From NCBI GenBank assembly GCA_023105745.1, contig JALGQZ010000004.1, positions 71,747,757-71,811,756 on the forward strand: a stretch of 64,000 nt of DNA, in the 5' to 3' direction. Numbering within the stretch: the stretch's first letter is position 1; every line of letters starts with the position of its first letter. Source of the stretch: Austropuccinia psidii (Eukaryota; Basidiomycota; Pucciniomycetes; Pucciniales; Sphaerophragmiaceae). Below are positions 33,660 through 46,162 of the stretch, one piece after another. The position numbers and the translations under genes are program-made. The notes under the pieces are model-generated. The model did no database searches, was not told the origin of the DNA, and worked only from the letters and a program-made list of their open reading frames with translations.

Positions 33660-35090
33660 TCTGTTTTGATTTGACCTTTTTAAGTCTAAGTTGACTGGTG
33701 ATACTTTATTTATCTTGATTGGTCCTTTAAAAGATAAGAAAGTAAATTTTTGACACTTAGTGTTGCCAATAGTGAGCTACCTGTCTGTTTTGTTGTGCAA
33801 ATATATTCTTTAAATTCCTAAGTAAACATTATTAAATACAAAGTGGGTACTTCAGCAATATTTAATCACAAAAACCTCAACAGTTATGGTTAATTTTCCA
33901 TCCATATGTGGAAATATGACAGTGGCTAAATTGGATTGCTTTCACAGTTGATTTTTATTCTACCAATTGGTAACAATTTATCTTGAGAAATTGTTACACA
34001 ATCATTCATTAAGTATTTACCAACACAAGAGAAGAAGTCCGCTGGGTCAAGTAGCATTTTATTAGGTTTTTATGAGTAACCACTTGTGTTATACATAAAT
34101 TTACAGGTGTAAAGCCTTTTCCCCTGTTTGGTATGGCTTAAGTTTCAAATCATGTAATTTTGATAAATCAATTTTATTTTTACTTAACTGTGTTAAGTGG
34201 GAGTAAGATTCAATGATGTCAGATTTACATTGATATTCTCTATATCTATTAAAGATTCAGAAAACATTGATTATTTATCATCTGAATTATCTTCAGTAAC
34301 TTTGTATTTCTCTTTTTCAGGCTCTTTATCAAGTTAAATATACTCTATTTGCCCTCTTTTTGGACATCAATTGGCTAAATGGGTGGTACTTTGGAGAATT
34401 TGTCACTTCCTGTTTGTCTCTGAAGATTTATTTTCCATACTAATACAGTTTTCTTTGGGTGTTTTGTCTGAAGAGTCTTTCCAAGATGTTTCAAAGCTTC
34501 TTTTAAGATCTATCCTAATAGATCCAATTTTTTGTTCTTGTGGTTACTTCTTGTAACATATTATCAATATCCTCTGCTTAGGATTTCTTCATACTGCTTC
34601 TTTTCACAGAATGCTTCAAATATCCTCCAAATTTCCTCAGAATATTTCTATGCATCACAAATTCTGACATGTCAGGATCCAGTTGTTTTAATCATTACTT
34701 CTTTTGGCAAAGCCATGGCAAAGCTCTTTCTCTTTCATAATTAAATTTTGCATATTAAAAAGCTGTTTTATCTTTAAATTTCAAAGAATAATTGGCCCAT
34801 TTATCAACAGTTTTTTTGTTCCACCAAGTCAAGATCTGGTGTCCATGAACTTGTCATACATTGATATAACATCTAGTGGTTAATTTGGTATGAAATTTGT
34901 TGAATATTTCTGGTAATTTGAAGCTTCATTAGATCATTTAAATACCTATATTAAATTCCCTATAGTCATACTCTCCTTCACCACTGTAGTGAGGCCATTC
35001 CTTGAGTTTTGGTACCTCTTTCAAAAGTGCTTGGCCTATAAATTGTTTCAATTTATGGAAAGACACCAGGGCATTTTTGGTGTAACCTGC
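33660..35090 (-). pseudogene. Ty3/gypsy relic E: gag core and protease, strongly decayed
   Basis: Reading the reverse strand from about 35090 down gives ALLKEVPKLKEWPHYSGEGEYDY, matching the element F gag core (WPKFSGSGEYDH). Then come ERERALPWLCQKK and LDPDMSEFVMH, then an acidic tail with EDNSDDK, then a protease-like LLDPADFFSCVGKYL at about 34060-34010, paralogous to LIIDSGAHCSIVARNYL of F. Stops and shifts are frequent. The rest of pol would lie in or beyond the gap. The relic belongs to a lineage related to F, not to A-C. Confidence 0.7.
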
Positions 35091-35945
35091 TGTCCAGTCA
35101 CACATTATTACCAGGAGAGAGCTTTAGCATACTTTGTTTGTTCTTAATATGTGACTTTATTTTTACCCTTATATCACTTGAGTATTCCTTTTTTATTCTT
35201 ATTAGGTGAAAATAAAGTGTTTTAATTTCTCTCAAGAGAAGGACTTGATTAAAATAATAAAAGAATCCAACATTAAACATTGCCAAAAATCCAAATTTTA
35301 CTCACCTTTATTCTAGAGTTTTGGACTTCCCACAAGTAGGCTTTCACTTCATTTAATTTACAGAATGTTCAGGGATATTCAATGAGAATAATTTACAAGA
35401 GTATCTGACATAAATGAAGAAATTATTCATTAGATAATAAATGTTAATCCCATTTGTTTTCTTAAAATATACTGAATTTAGTATTTATATTTTTTCCAGG
35501 AAACTGAAAAAAAAGAAATTCCCAACCTCTTAAGAGAACCAAATTGAATCTATAGAAGAGAAGAGTACTTATTAAGATCACTGAAAGTGAATTAAGTGAT
35601 ATGCTCAAGGAATGGAGGAGAATAACATAATTTTGAATTTCACAAATAGCTTCAAGCAAGAAATAATTAAATAGATGCTATAAATTTAATACTATTCTGA
35701 TTTTTGGTGAATTGTATAAATAAAAGAAGTTATAAATTAGGAATTTTCTGATCCAAAATATAATGTTCTTCATGAATATGAATTAATTTCTTTATGAAAG
35801 ATTGATAAATAGTATTTTTCATTTAAGTGTGATCCAAAGAAATTAAAAGTTACTTTTTCTATGAGAACTACAAATCTTATTGTTTAATAATCCCTTCATA
35901 ATTTTCAAATTTTGGTTTCTGAAGTTAATTTTTGGATAAGAAAGG
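35091..35945. other. AT-rich stretch, no gene seen; left part of a segment splitting relic E
   Basis: No recognisable coding sequence on either strand. The gag of E breaks off at about 35090 and resumes at about 39830, so this belongs to inserted or otherwise intervening DNA of about 4.7 kb. Confidence 0.45.
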
Positions 35946-37003
35946 TCTTTTACTTTGGGTAATGATGAGAATCATCTTTCAAAAGTATTTTTGATAAAAA
36001 AAATATTTTTTCTTTTCTACAAAAAATCAGAGATTTCTGAAAGAACACTTTACTTAGTAGAAAAATCTTTTTTTCTTAAGTTGAATTCCATGGGGTTTTT
36101 TGCAAAAAAAATCTTTCTTGTTTCCAAGTTGGAGTTTTAAATAAAATGATTCAGTTTGAATAAAATTACAGGTTTTGAGAGAAAGTACGTCTTTTGCAAA
36201 AAAATACTCTTTGAAAAAGTCTTTTGCAAGGTCACAGTTTTTTTTGAAAAAAAGAATAGATTTTCTGAAAAATGTAGTTCTATTCAAAAAGAAATAACAA
36301 CTTTTAACATAAAGATATTTTCTTGTTGAAAAAATAGTTCTTTTGGAATTCTTATCTTTTTGAAAAAAGCTTCTTTTGAAAGAAATCTATATTTTTGAGG
36401 AAAAAACAGTATTTTCAAAATAACAAGTTACTTGGGAAACCTTTCCTAGAAGAATCAATTTTGCTTCTAAAATTACAAAAAAGTGTTTTTATGTTGGAAA
36501 TTTAGCTGGTTTCTTTGACAAAGAGAAGGGTAACATTGAGAAAATTGTTCTTTTTCCACAAAACTACCTTCTTTCAAAAAAGTCATTTATAAAAAAATTA
36601 GTTAAACTTTGTTTTTGCAAAACTATTTGAAAATAGTTTTTTTAAAAGACCCTTGGAAGAATAGTATAAGGTAGTAAAAAAACACTTTTTTGAAAATACT
36701 AGTAAACAAACAAACAATTGGAAGAAACTAATCAAAAAAGCAGCGTTTCTAAAAAAATAATACAATGGTTTTTTCAAGAAAACAAGTGCAACAAAGATTT
36801 TTTGCTAAAAACTAGTACAGAAATATTTTTTTGAAGAAAAACTGGTGCAAAAATAGTTTTTTGAAAAAAACTAGTACAAAAATAGTTTATTTCAAAAAAA
36901 ACTAGTACAAAAATAGTTAATTTGAAAAAAACTACTACAACAATAGTTTTTTTGAAAAAAACTAGTACAAAAATAGTTTATTTGAAAAAAACTAATACAA
37001 AAT
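35946..37003. repeat. Degenerate minisatellite of TTTTTTGAAAAAA-type units
   Basis: From about 36800 to 37003 at least six units of about 30 bases read CTAGTACAAAAATAG, T run, GAAAAAAA. Further left the same TTTTGAAAAAA theme recurs every 30-40 bases back to about 35950 in a more decayed form. No coding role. Confidence 0.65.
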
Positions 37004-37024
37004 TGTGGATGAACTTGAAACATC

Positions 37025-37115
37025 CAATTGTTCCTCTCTTAGCTGGTAAGCCTTGCATCTGCACTACTTTCTCACTTTGCCACGGGTTCAAATCACCCAT
37101 GTGGCAGGCAATGAG
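37025..37115 (+). ncRNA. tRNA-like A-box/B-box pair, possible SINE head
   Basis: TTAGCTGGTAAG at 37038-37049 resembles a pol III A box, and GGGTTCAAATCACCC near 37085-37099 is a good B box with a T-arm-like stem, enclosed by TGCCAC/GTGGCA. No full cloverleaf or anticodon arm could be drawn, so this is a tRNA-derived element or chance, not a working tRNA. Confidence 0.3.
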
Positions 37116-37237
37116 GCACTCCTTGCTAAGATCCATGGGGGGCTCTCCTATTGTAGAGAGAAACTACCCATTATGCCTCAGTGTTTTGCTTGACTGGTGC
37201 CACCAGGGCCCACCTGCAATATCCTAACACTGCAGAG

Positions 37238-37600
37238 GCTGGTGCTCACAACCCCCTGGTGTTTTACAGCCGGTTTTGGGGGGTTGTTTGCGCTAGCTGA
37301 TGCAAACAACCCCCCGCCCTTTTCCTGCTTGTTTCGGGGGATTGTTTGCACTAGCTGATGTGAACAACCCCCCGGCCTTTTACTGCTTGTTTCGGGGGGT
37401 TGTTTGCAGAAGCTGATGCAAACAATCCCCCACCTTTTTGCAGCCAGTTTTGGGAGGTTGTTTTTACAGCTAATGCAAGCAACCCCGTACGTTTGCCACT
37501 GTTTTGAGGGGGCTGTTTCAGCTAGCTGATGCAAACAACCTCATGGCCTTTTACATCTGGCTTTGGGGGGTTGTTGGAAACAGCACCCCTCCAATTTCTA
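37238..37600. repeat. 58-base tandem repeat, each unit a GC-rich hairpin
   Basis: About six units start near 37278, 37336, 37394, 37452, 37506 and 37565. Each contains GGGGGGTTGTTTGC, a short spacer with AGCTGATG, and its complement GCAAACAACCCCCC. In the first unit the 14-base arms (37278-37291 and 37302-37315) pair perfectly. Related single copies occur near 37720 and 37810. Open frames across it are by-products of the repeat. Confidence 0.8.
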
Positions 37601-37829
37601 TTTGGTTCTAGGGTTTTTTTCACACAACCTTTTTGTAACCAAATCCACAGTCTTGGAGATGGTGTCATAAGGCCTTTTACACTAGTGGGATCAAACCACC
37701 CCCAGCCATTTGAAGCTGGTTGTGGGGGGTTGTTTACAATACCATATATGAATTGCCTCTGGATTTTAGAGCTACCTTGTGGAGGCTGTCTGCACCAGAT
37801 GATATAAACCAACCCCCAAACCTTTTAGT

Positions 37830-39829
37830 ATAGGAAAATATTATTTTGATTATCTATCCCTGAAAGCCAATGGAAACAAGCTGAGTGATTCCATGTATTT
37901 GAGCATAATTGTGAAATAATTTTAATCATCTTTGGAGGGAGGTTCATCATTAGAGGAAAAGAAAGAAACTGATGGAGAACCTCAGCTGTCATTTGATATT
38001 TTTTGGAATATTAACTATGCAAGAACACTCACATTTTCCAATTTTTTAATGGTTAATGGTCTGAAATTTATCATTAGTAGTAGTGTTTAGTGAGTGGGGC
38101 AACAGAAATTATAATTAAAGATGTACTTTCAAGCAGAGAATATAATTCATGTGCACACCACTCTATAGCATCTGAGTAACCTGTCACTTTTTCCTGCCTA
38201 AAGAAAACTCGTAGCTCACATATTCCCTTTGAAAAAAGTGGGGTTCAATATGAACCTTATAGGAGGGAATAAACTTAATGATTTCATTTTTTCCCAGTAA
38301 TTAGAATGCAAAACTTTAAGTTCTAGTGGCATACTTCATATATAATATAAAGTTTGACAAAGAATGAAAGTAATGTTATGTTTGTGGAGTAGCCAAAATA
38401 CCTGTGAAGATTAATTTCTAATAAAAAATAATTCCCGAATTTCTCATCTTTAAGCTTAAATTTACATTTTTTGGTTGAACATCTTTCGTTTACTACTAAA
38501 TTTCTGATATTATTCAAAAATAATTGAATTTTGAGCTAGATTATGTAAAATTTGAACCAAAAACCAAAAACAGTTTCATAAAAACAAAAGCCACCAAAAA
38601 ATATTACTGCGGACACAAGTGTTTGTATATTGAAAATACTAATGTAGAAAAAATGCTTTTACCAAACATATGTTCTGAATTTTTGGAAATTTCAATACAA
38701 TGAAGAAGCTTTTCTTCACCTGAAAGATGAAATTCAAGCATATTTTTTATAATTATGATGATTTCTGCATGTGAAAGGTGTATCTTATCAAATACTCTTT
38801 AAACCCTCCAAGGATTTCCATTGCTTATCTGTCAGAAAACTATTAATTCTTGTCCACAGAGCTTCTTCCAGAAATTGTTGGTGGTGTTTTCTGTTTCAGA
38901 GGGAAGTGTATAACAAGCTAAAATGATGAAAATGTTTTAATTTTGAATATATGGGTATTGCTGAGCCTTTATAATATTAGTTCCCAAAATCATTTCATAA
39001 TTTCTGTTATTTGGATATTTATCAATTTTTATTCTGTGCTCTCAATGGAACATTTAGGGCTCATATCAAGACATGATTACCTTTTTTTCTGCAATAAATT
39101 GTGCTCTTAAACAATAGATATTAATTGTTAATTGATCAAATTCCCTTTTTTTTCCTCCCTTAATTGAAAGATATTCTTCCCATATCACATAGCTCACATA
39201 GAATTACTGAGTAATTCATAGCCTAATTTGGAATACCATTAAGTGATAAAATAGCACATTGAAATGAATATAAATATTCAAAGGTAAAGTGAAAATTTCT
39301 TTCTTTTTGACTCTATAAACACAAATTATACAATATTTATGGATATCTCAAACATTTTAAAGGGGGGTAAATTCTGAATAATAGGTGCTTGGGGAGAAAA
39401 GGATGCTGCTCAAAATAATGAAATAACCCACTTCTGCTCCATGTAATTTTCTTTGAAAATATTATTGTTAAATTATGAAAGGTTCTTTCAATCATATATT
39501 GAGTTAATCCAGCTGTGAAAGAAAATCCTAATACTGAAGTTCATGCAGGTAATATTTGGGCTTTTCTTAGGTCATCGTATAATTATATCTTGGTTATATT
39601 AATTTCACATTAAGAGATATTTTCAAGTCACAGACAGGACACATTAAATTACTGGCTCACCAGTCACATGAAAATTGCCCTGGTGAGAGGTGGAAAATTA
39701 ATCTTCTATTTGTGAGTTTTACACATCCAATACTTATGGGTTAGAATTTTGTATTACCTCAATTTTATTTAGATGTGTAGGAATTTTTGAAAAGGTGTTC
39801 ATTAATTGTTAAGTTTCACTCAATTTACT
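37830..39829. other. AT-rich stretch, no gene seen
   Basis: Only short open frames without recognisable motifs. It is the right part of the DNA separating the two halves of relic E. Confidence 0.45.
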
Positions 39830-40713
39830 GTCTTTACACCTTTTTTAATTTCTTACTCCATGTTTAAGGCCTTTTATTTCATTGATTAAATCAATTCCAT
39901 GAATATCTTCTTTAATTGTCATTACTTTCAATAATTTGTTCTTTATAGTATATCTGAAATAGCCTGATTTAATTTAATTGTCAATTTTGATACTTCTTCT
40001 TGTGAATTATCAAAAACATTTTCAAGTTAGTTGTATTTGTTTTTATCTCAGAGAATAATTTTGTAATATCATCAAGGATCCATTCTTTCTCTTATTTGAT
40101 AATATTTGTGGATGTTTGTATTCTTGTCTCAATCATGTCATAAATATTGAATTTGGAACATTTGTTTATCAATTATTTGATGATGAAATATTTCTCATTT
40201 ATTTTATTTGAAAATTAATTAACCCTATTTTATGTTTTCAATGTTCTTAAAGATTTCTGAGAGAACATTAATTCTTGATTGATTTGGCTCAAAATTGGAT
40301 TATTTTTCTTGAGATTATTAGAAATGTTTGTATTTTTATCAGAAATATGACTTTTCACATCATTTATGGCTGTATAAAATTCTGGAATTCCATCCAAAAT
40401 CTCAGAAATCATTTCTGACATTTTGGTCTGTCTTCCTCTATCTTCTTATTTAAATCATAGTCCTGGTCATATGACACAAATTTTCCATGATATCTTGTTG
40501 AAGCTTTGGGATTCTGTAGCCTTGGCTGTATGGTTTGGTAGCTGGTGCCTTTCCTTTGCCCTTTTCCTGAGCTTGTGGCTGCTTTTTTATGTTGGAATTG
40601 CTTCTTCTGGCCACTGGGGGAGGGTTTGGCTCCTGTTGGGTGGCTTTGGGTTGTTTTTCCTCCACTCCAATGTCAGAAGAATCATTTTTTTCCCATATTT
40701 GGATGCCACTCAT
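39830..40713 (-). pseudogene. Ty3/gypsy relic E: N-terminal gag part
   Basis: On the reverse strand, 40713-40450 is open and Pro/Lys/Gln-rich (KGKGKAPATKPYSQGYRIPK), and 40421-40230 encodes MSEMISEILDGIPEFYTAIND, a helical segment. It continues in broken frames with ILDDITKLFSEIKTNT and KEDIHGIDLINEI to about 39830. I recognise these blocks as the N-terminal part of a rust Ty3/gypsy gag whose core follows at 35090-34470. Weak coding-like text extends upstream to about 41100. Dead. Confidence 0.5.
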
Positions 40714-40739
40714 CCAGTAACTTGAAATTGCTGGGATGA

Positions 40740-41968
40740 CCCAAAGATTTTCTCACTTTCAGTTAAGAGTTCATTCAGCTTTTCCAAAGATCTGTTATAA
40801 TACAATACTCTTTGTGCTGAAGTGAATTGTTGTATGCCTTCTTTCTGGCTTTATAAATTTCCCATTAGGCTTCTTGTTGAGTTAAAGGCTCAATTTCAAG
40901 GTAAAAAAGTCTTATCAGATTCAGATTGGCATAATTTGTCATTTTTTGGTTCATTTAGTTACCCTTGTTATTCCTTAAATGAATGGCTTCTGCCATAACC
41001 ATGTCTATAACCTTGTTGAGAGGTTGTTGAGGGTATATATCTGGCTCCTTATCTATTCAAAGGCAGTATTATTAGTAAAAAGCTTCAAAAAGTAATGTTG
41101 CATCCAAAAATTACTTTTTGCCAAATTCTCATCCTTTTAGAGTATATTACTGATAGCTAAATTTCTTAATCATTAAGAACTTGGTTCTTTTGATTATTCT
41201 GAGCTACGAAAATTGCTCTATTATGGTTAGAATTGACATTACTGGTAGCAATAAGGCTAGTTACTATTGAAGAGGTTTCAAAATTTTCTTGCCTTACCAT
41301 TTTTTCAGATACTTCAATGAATTTAGAAAACAGTTATCTTAATTAAAAAGAGAATTTTTCAAATGTAAGTGAGAAATAAAATTCTCTTTATAATGTGAAA
41401 AAGCAATATTTTTCTTGAATTTTGAGAATTATAAGTATTTTTAAGAGTTTTGTAAGTTTTCAATATAAGAAAATATTTCAAGGGTAAAAATAATGGGAGG
41501 GCCCCCAAATGTAAGGTGTGGATGTGGAACTCTTATTAATAAAATAAGTACTTTTCATGTCCTCAAGATTTGTATAAGGTAAAATTATGTAAGAAATAGT
41601 GATTTCAACAGTCTTTGAAAGAAAACATTTCAAAATTATTGTTTTTGATTTATTATTATAAAACAATAATATTATCAAGATTTATTGTTTTACCAACAAT
41701 AAAAATTTATCCAAAAATACTTTGAAAGAGATTCTTCTTCAAGAAAATGTCAATTTTAAATCAATTGAGCAAAGGGCTTCAGGAAATTAGTACGATAAAA
41801 CCATCTCTGAAATGAAAATTAAAGATAAAACACACCAAAAAGTGAACAGAGTGGATTTGGAAATAAAGTGATAAAAAGTTCTTTAATTCACCTTTTGGGG
41901 TGGTTCAAGGTTAAAAATGATTATAAATACTCACAAAGAAATGAATATACTTTTTTTCTCAAATGTTT
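40740..41968. other. AT-rich flank of relic E and solo LTR D
   Basis: Reverse-strand text up to about 41100 may be the decayed 5' end of relic E. The rest shows no gene. Confidence 0.4.
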
Positions 41969-42419
41969 AAGAGTGTCACAGGGGCTCTTCTAAATTAAGA
42001 AAGCCTGGAATGCAGTGAACAGACTTACTTATGGAGGGCTCAAGGGAATTACTCAAAAGATAAGAGCGATTACATAAAAGGTAAAATTCCTACTGATAAA
42101 TAATGAGTATTAAAAGACATGAAATAAAAACAAAAGCAATAACAAAGAGTCAACCACAAATAATCCTGAATCACTGTTTCAACCTGTTCAGAAAAGAGAA
42201 AAGGATTTACAAGGATATGACCACCAGGACTCTACTGAACAGGTGAGGGAAGGATAAGACTAACTTAATAATTAATAAAATAATACCTCTGAGTGAAAAA
42301 TAAAATAATATTAATAATAAATCAAATATTTTAATTAACTGGGGGAAAAACCCCCAGGTGGGTGAAAGGGGGCTGGTATATGTGAAAAAGTGCCAGCTTG
42401 GAGTTTGAGTGTTGAGAAC

Positions 42420-43179
42420 TGTCACAGGGGCTCTTCAAAGTGAAGAGGGCCTGGCACTCAGTAAACTGGGACTCACTTATGGAGGGCTCAAAGATAAGAT
42501 AAAAGGGGATACACTTAAGAGTGTTAAAGATAAATTGCTAAAGAATAAATATAAGAAAAGCAGCAACAAAAGATAAGAGTAAAAGAATAGAAGAGCCAAC
42601 CACAAACAAGTCCAAGTCCACTGTTTCAACCTGTCAGAATGGAAAGAGAAGGGTTAATAAGGATATGGCCACCCAACTCATACTGTACAGGCAAAGAGAG
42701 AAATGCAAAGACTAACTTAAGATTGAATAATTATAATACCCAAAATAAGGATAAGAGTAATTATAAAATAATAAATAAACTAAATTAATTAACTGGGGAA
42801 AAGTCCCCAGGGGGGAGAAAGAGGGGCTGGTATATGTGAGAATCACCAGCCCTGATCCAGAGGAAGAATTTTCATGAGAATAATTGATGATTGAATTGAG
42901 TCTGGCCAATACAGGTCCTGTACAGCTGTACAGAACCTGTACAAGAGGTGTGGTGTATTTGAGTGATCATACAGTTTCATACTGGTGTATTGAAACTGTA
43001 TTGGGTGAATCCATCCTGTACAAGTATTGACAGGCTGTATTGATGTACCAAACTGTATGCATGTTTCAGAATGAAGATTGCTGAAACTGACTGCTGATGA
43101 AGATACTGGATTTGCTGATTTGAGGTGTTTGAGTGGGTGTATGAATGAATACCCTTACCCCTGATGGATGGTTGTTACA
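42420..43179 (-). repeat. 3' LTR of element C
   Basis: 760 bases, reading TGTAACAACC to CCTGTGACA on the reverse strand. The polypurine tract, complement at 43183-43192, adjoins it. Bounded on the outside by AGAAC. Confidence 0.95.
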
Positions 43180-44140
43180 GTATCCCCCTCTTGAAACTGG
43201 TGGGCTCCTGAACACCATAATACCCTGCCACTGTTGAGTGGCATCTCAATATCCCCACATTTTTTCAAAAAATTTCTTCTTTTAATTTTCTTTCCTCTTG
43301 ACCATTATCCTGAAAATCCTTCATTCCTTCTTCCCGGCCAAATTCAATTGATTCCCCCTTTTTCCAAGCTTGAGTGAGTATTCCTTCCAGAATATGCCAT
43401 TCTTTTTCTTTTGATTCAATCAGCCATGCCTTGGGATGTGGCCTTGGGATATATCCCAGAATGAAGGCCATTGAGCACTTGTGCTCAGAAATTGGGGCCC
43501 AATGAGTATATGACTTGTACTCATTGGCCCAGACTTAATCCAAAAACTTTCCTCCAAGGGGTCTTGTCCCCATCATCCAAGGAATTGGCCTCAGACAGCC
43601 CTCCAAGTGGGTTTTGGGCTGTGGCCTCCATCCTGAGTGATCTTGATGAAAGTTGCTTTTTATGGCCTTTTAGGCCTTTTTGGGTGCTCTGGTGAAAAAC
43701 CTTGAAATATTGATTTTTGGCCTTTTTTGGCCCTTTTGAGTCTTTGGGATCCTACGGTCCGCGGTCTGTACGCTGCGGTCCGCGGTCCGTGGGGGCTATT
43801 GGAGGCCCCCAGGACCAAAATGGAGCCCCTGGGCCCAAATTTGCTGGGGACCCAGGGTGACCAAGGGGTCCAGAAATGGCCCTTACCCATTTTTTACCCT
43901 ACATGGCCTGGACCCATTGATGGGGTCCAGGACCATCAAGATCCTGGCCTCCCCAAAGTTGCAGGGGAGGCCCTGGGTGATGAGTTCAGCCCCAAAGGGG
44001 TATGAAACTTCACCTTAGAGGCTTTGAGGGGGGGCATAATTGAGTTATGGCCCCATTTCCTTGAGTCAAGTTCCTTTTTTCTTGATATGGAGTGGATTGA
44101 TTCTGACGTCTTGAATCTTCTGCTTGCATATTCTTCAGTT

Positions 44141-45381
44141 ATGAGTTCCAAACTGACTGAGCTCACTGAATCTTCCCCTTCTGCACCGCCACCGTCTATT
44201 CTTCATGGTTCTGGCGTCTTCAGTCGATTGTCTTCTCCTTCTATGGCGTCTTCTGGCCATTTTGACCCCTCCCAAACCTATGATGGGTTCAGAGCAGTTG
44301 AAGTCCTTGATCCTGCCTGTACTGAGTGTTTGGCCAGGGGTAAGGATTGCTTTCAACATTACAATCCTTGATCGTCAAAATGCCATTTCTGCTTTATTGG
44401 GAAGAAGCCATGCCGCCGTACCGGATCAACTTTGTCCCGGGTCAAGAGACACTTGTGGAGTAGGAAGGATGGGCCTTATGGGCAGGAATTCCCCATTCTT
44501 GAGGAGCCTACCCCTGATGCCCCTTCTGGATTTTCTCAATGTGAGTGCTTTGCATATTTTGATTGAATTGGTGCTGATATCTTGATGTAGTGACTGGTTC
44601 CAGGCAGAGGGATGTGGCCAGATGGACTAATGTTGGAGGGTCCATTCCAATTGGTGGTAGGCCCATCCACTACAGCTCAGAAATTCCAATTTCAAGGACC
44701 AATGGTGATGGAGTGGTGAAAGTAGTGAAGAATCTAAGAAGAATTGTTGATTCCCCATCAGATCCAGATGCTGAAGGAAGTGATGAGTTGGATGGTGAAG
44801 AAGTTCAAGTTATTCCCCATTCAAGTGGCCATCCATCCAGCAATTCCTCCTCTCAACCTCTTGCCAACACCAGATTCCAAAGTCAAGTCATTCCCAGTAC
44901 TCCAAGAACCTTTCAACCAATGCTTGCCTCTATTCCTACAGCCCTTCCTCCTCCTTCACCAACTACTTCCCATACCACCAGGCCTGCCTTGATTCCAGCA
45001 GTAAGACCATCACCAGCTCAACAGCCTAGAAACTCACCCATAACCACCTCCCGTCAACTCCAACCTGTGGCCAGCTCCAGCAGAAGAAGAGATGGATTAT
45101 CCCCTTTGCCGTTTCCTGCCGCCCAAGTCTTCCAAAGAAGAGAACGTTGGCCTATCCGGGTTACCAGAGAAGATCCCAATGCGGCTAGTGAAAATCAAGA
45201 TGCTGTCGCCAGATTGTTCAGGAGGGTTGATAGAAATAGCAGAGAGGTGATTATGTATGCCAATGACAGGACTATTCCAGGTACTGCTTCTGAAGAGATG
45301 GCTGCAAAATTTGCCTGGTATGAGGATGAGTTGATAGATGACTTCCAGAGAACTTTTGATGACTTGGGTAGAGATAACTAG
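44141..45381 (+). pseudogene. Antisense Zn2Cys6-like gene of element C, one nonsense codon
   Basis: Runs opposite to gag-pol of C. Exon 1 44141-44540 (400 bases), intron 44541-44590 (50 bases, GTGAGT to GTAG), exon 2 44591-45381 (791 bases): the same lengths as in B. Its only visible break is TGA at 44369-44371 where B has CGA, a C-to-T change just after the third Cys. After it the cluster continues (KCHFCFIGKKPC). Exon 2 is fully open and ends in the same acidic helix. Conservation of exon sizes, splice sites and frame between two copies supports a real gene carried by the element. Confidence 0.75.
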
Positions 45382-45449
45382 TTTCCTTTTCCTTGTTTGT
45401 GTTTGGTTTGGCTTCTATCCCCACTCTTATAAACACTAAAAAATAAAAA

Positions 45450-46162
45450 ATAAAAAGATAATGGAACCTCCCAATACATGATTTGGGGAGGGGATGCTGT
45501 TGCTTTAAAGAAATAAAAGAAAGAAAATTATACAAGTAAAGAAAGAAAGAAAAAATAATAAGAGAAAGTGAGAGTAAAGAAAGAAATAAAGAAAAATCCT
45601 GATGGTTGGTCCTTCTTATGGTGAGTTGCTTGATTCTGGCCAAAAAGAAAGTGTCTGAAAAGTGAAAACCAAGCATTTTGATGCTCACAGAGTGGCCAAG
45701 GTGATGTTTTACAAGAAGTAGAACCCTCAGGGATGCATACCAGGAGATGGAACTTACTTTCATAACTTCCACTCCCCACCAAGCACCATAAGACTGAAAT
45801 AAATTACCATAAATGCCTTCTGAAATGATTTGCCATAAATGACTACTGAAATGAATTGCCGTAAATGACTTGAAGTAATGAATGTCTTGAATTATGATGA
45901 TTGGCATAAAATGAAATGATAATAAAGAAAGAAAATGAAAACATAAAGAAAGAAAGAAAATATTTGGCCATATCTTGATAAGGTCCAAATGGAGGGTATT
46001 GATGTTGTATGCTTCCTGAACCTGTCCAAAGAATTGACAAGTGCTCACAAAGTGGCCAAGGTGATGCTTACAACAACATATGGGTAGAATACCCCCTTAA
46101 AGGTGCATGCCAGGAGAGGAACTTACTTTCATAACTTCTTCTCCCCACCAAGCACCATAAAA
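45450..46162 (-). repeat. Post-pol cassette of element C
   Basis: Reverse-strand equivalent of 19416-20100: two blocks with GAAAGTAAGT, and three 26-base repeats ending in ATTTCAG between about 45792 and 45870. Splice-like signals are kept. Confidence 0.7.

Noticed and set aside
37178..37812. Reverse-strand open frames of 96-118 codons with repeated NNPPKP text
   Set aside because: They are translations of the 58-base hairpin satellite and have no independent support.
42207..42425. Open frame in solo LTR D
   Set aside because: It is diverged LTR sequence, not a gene.
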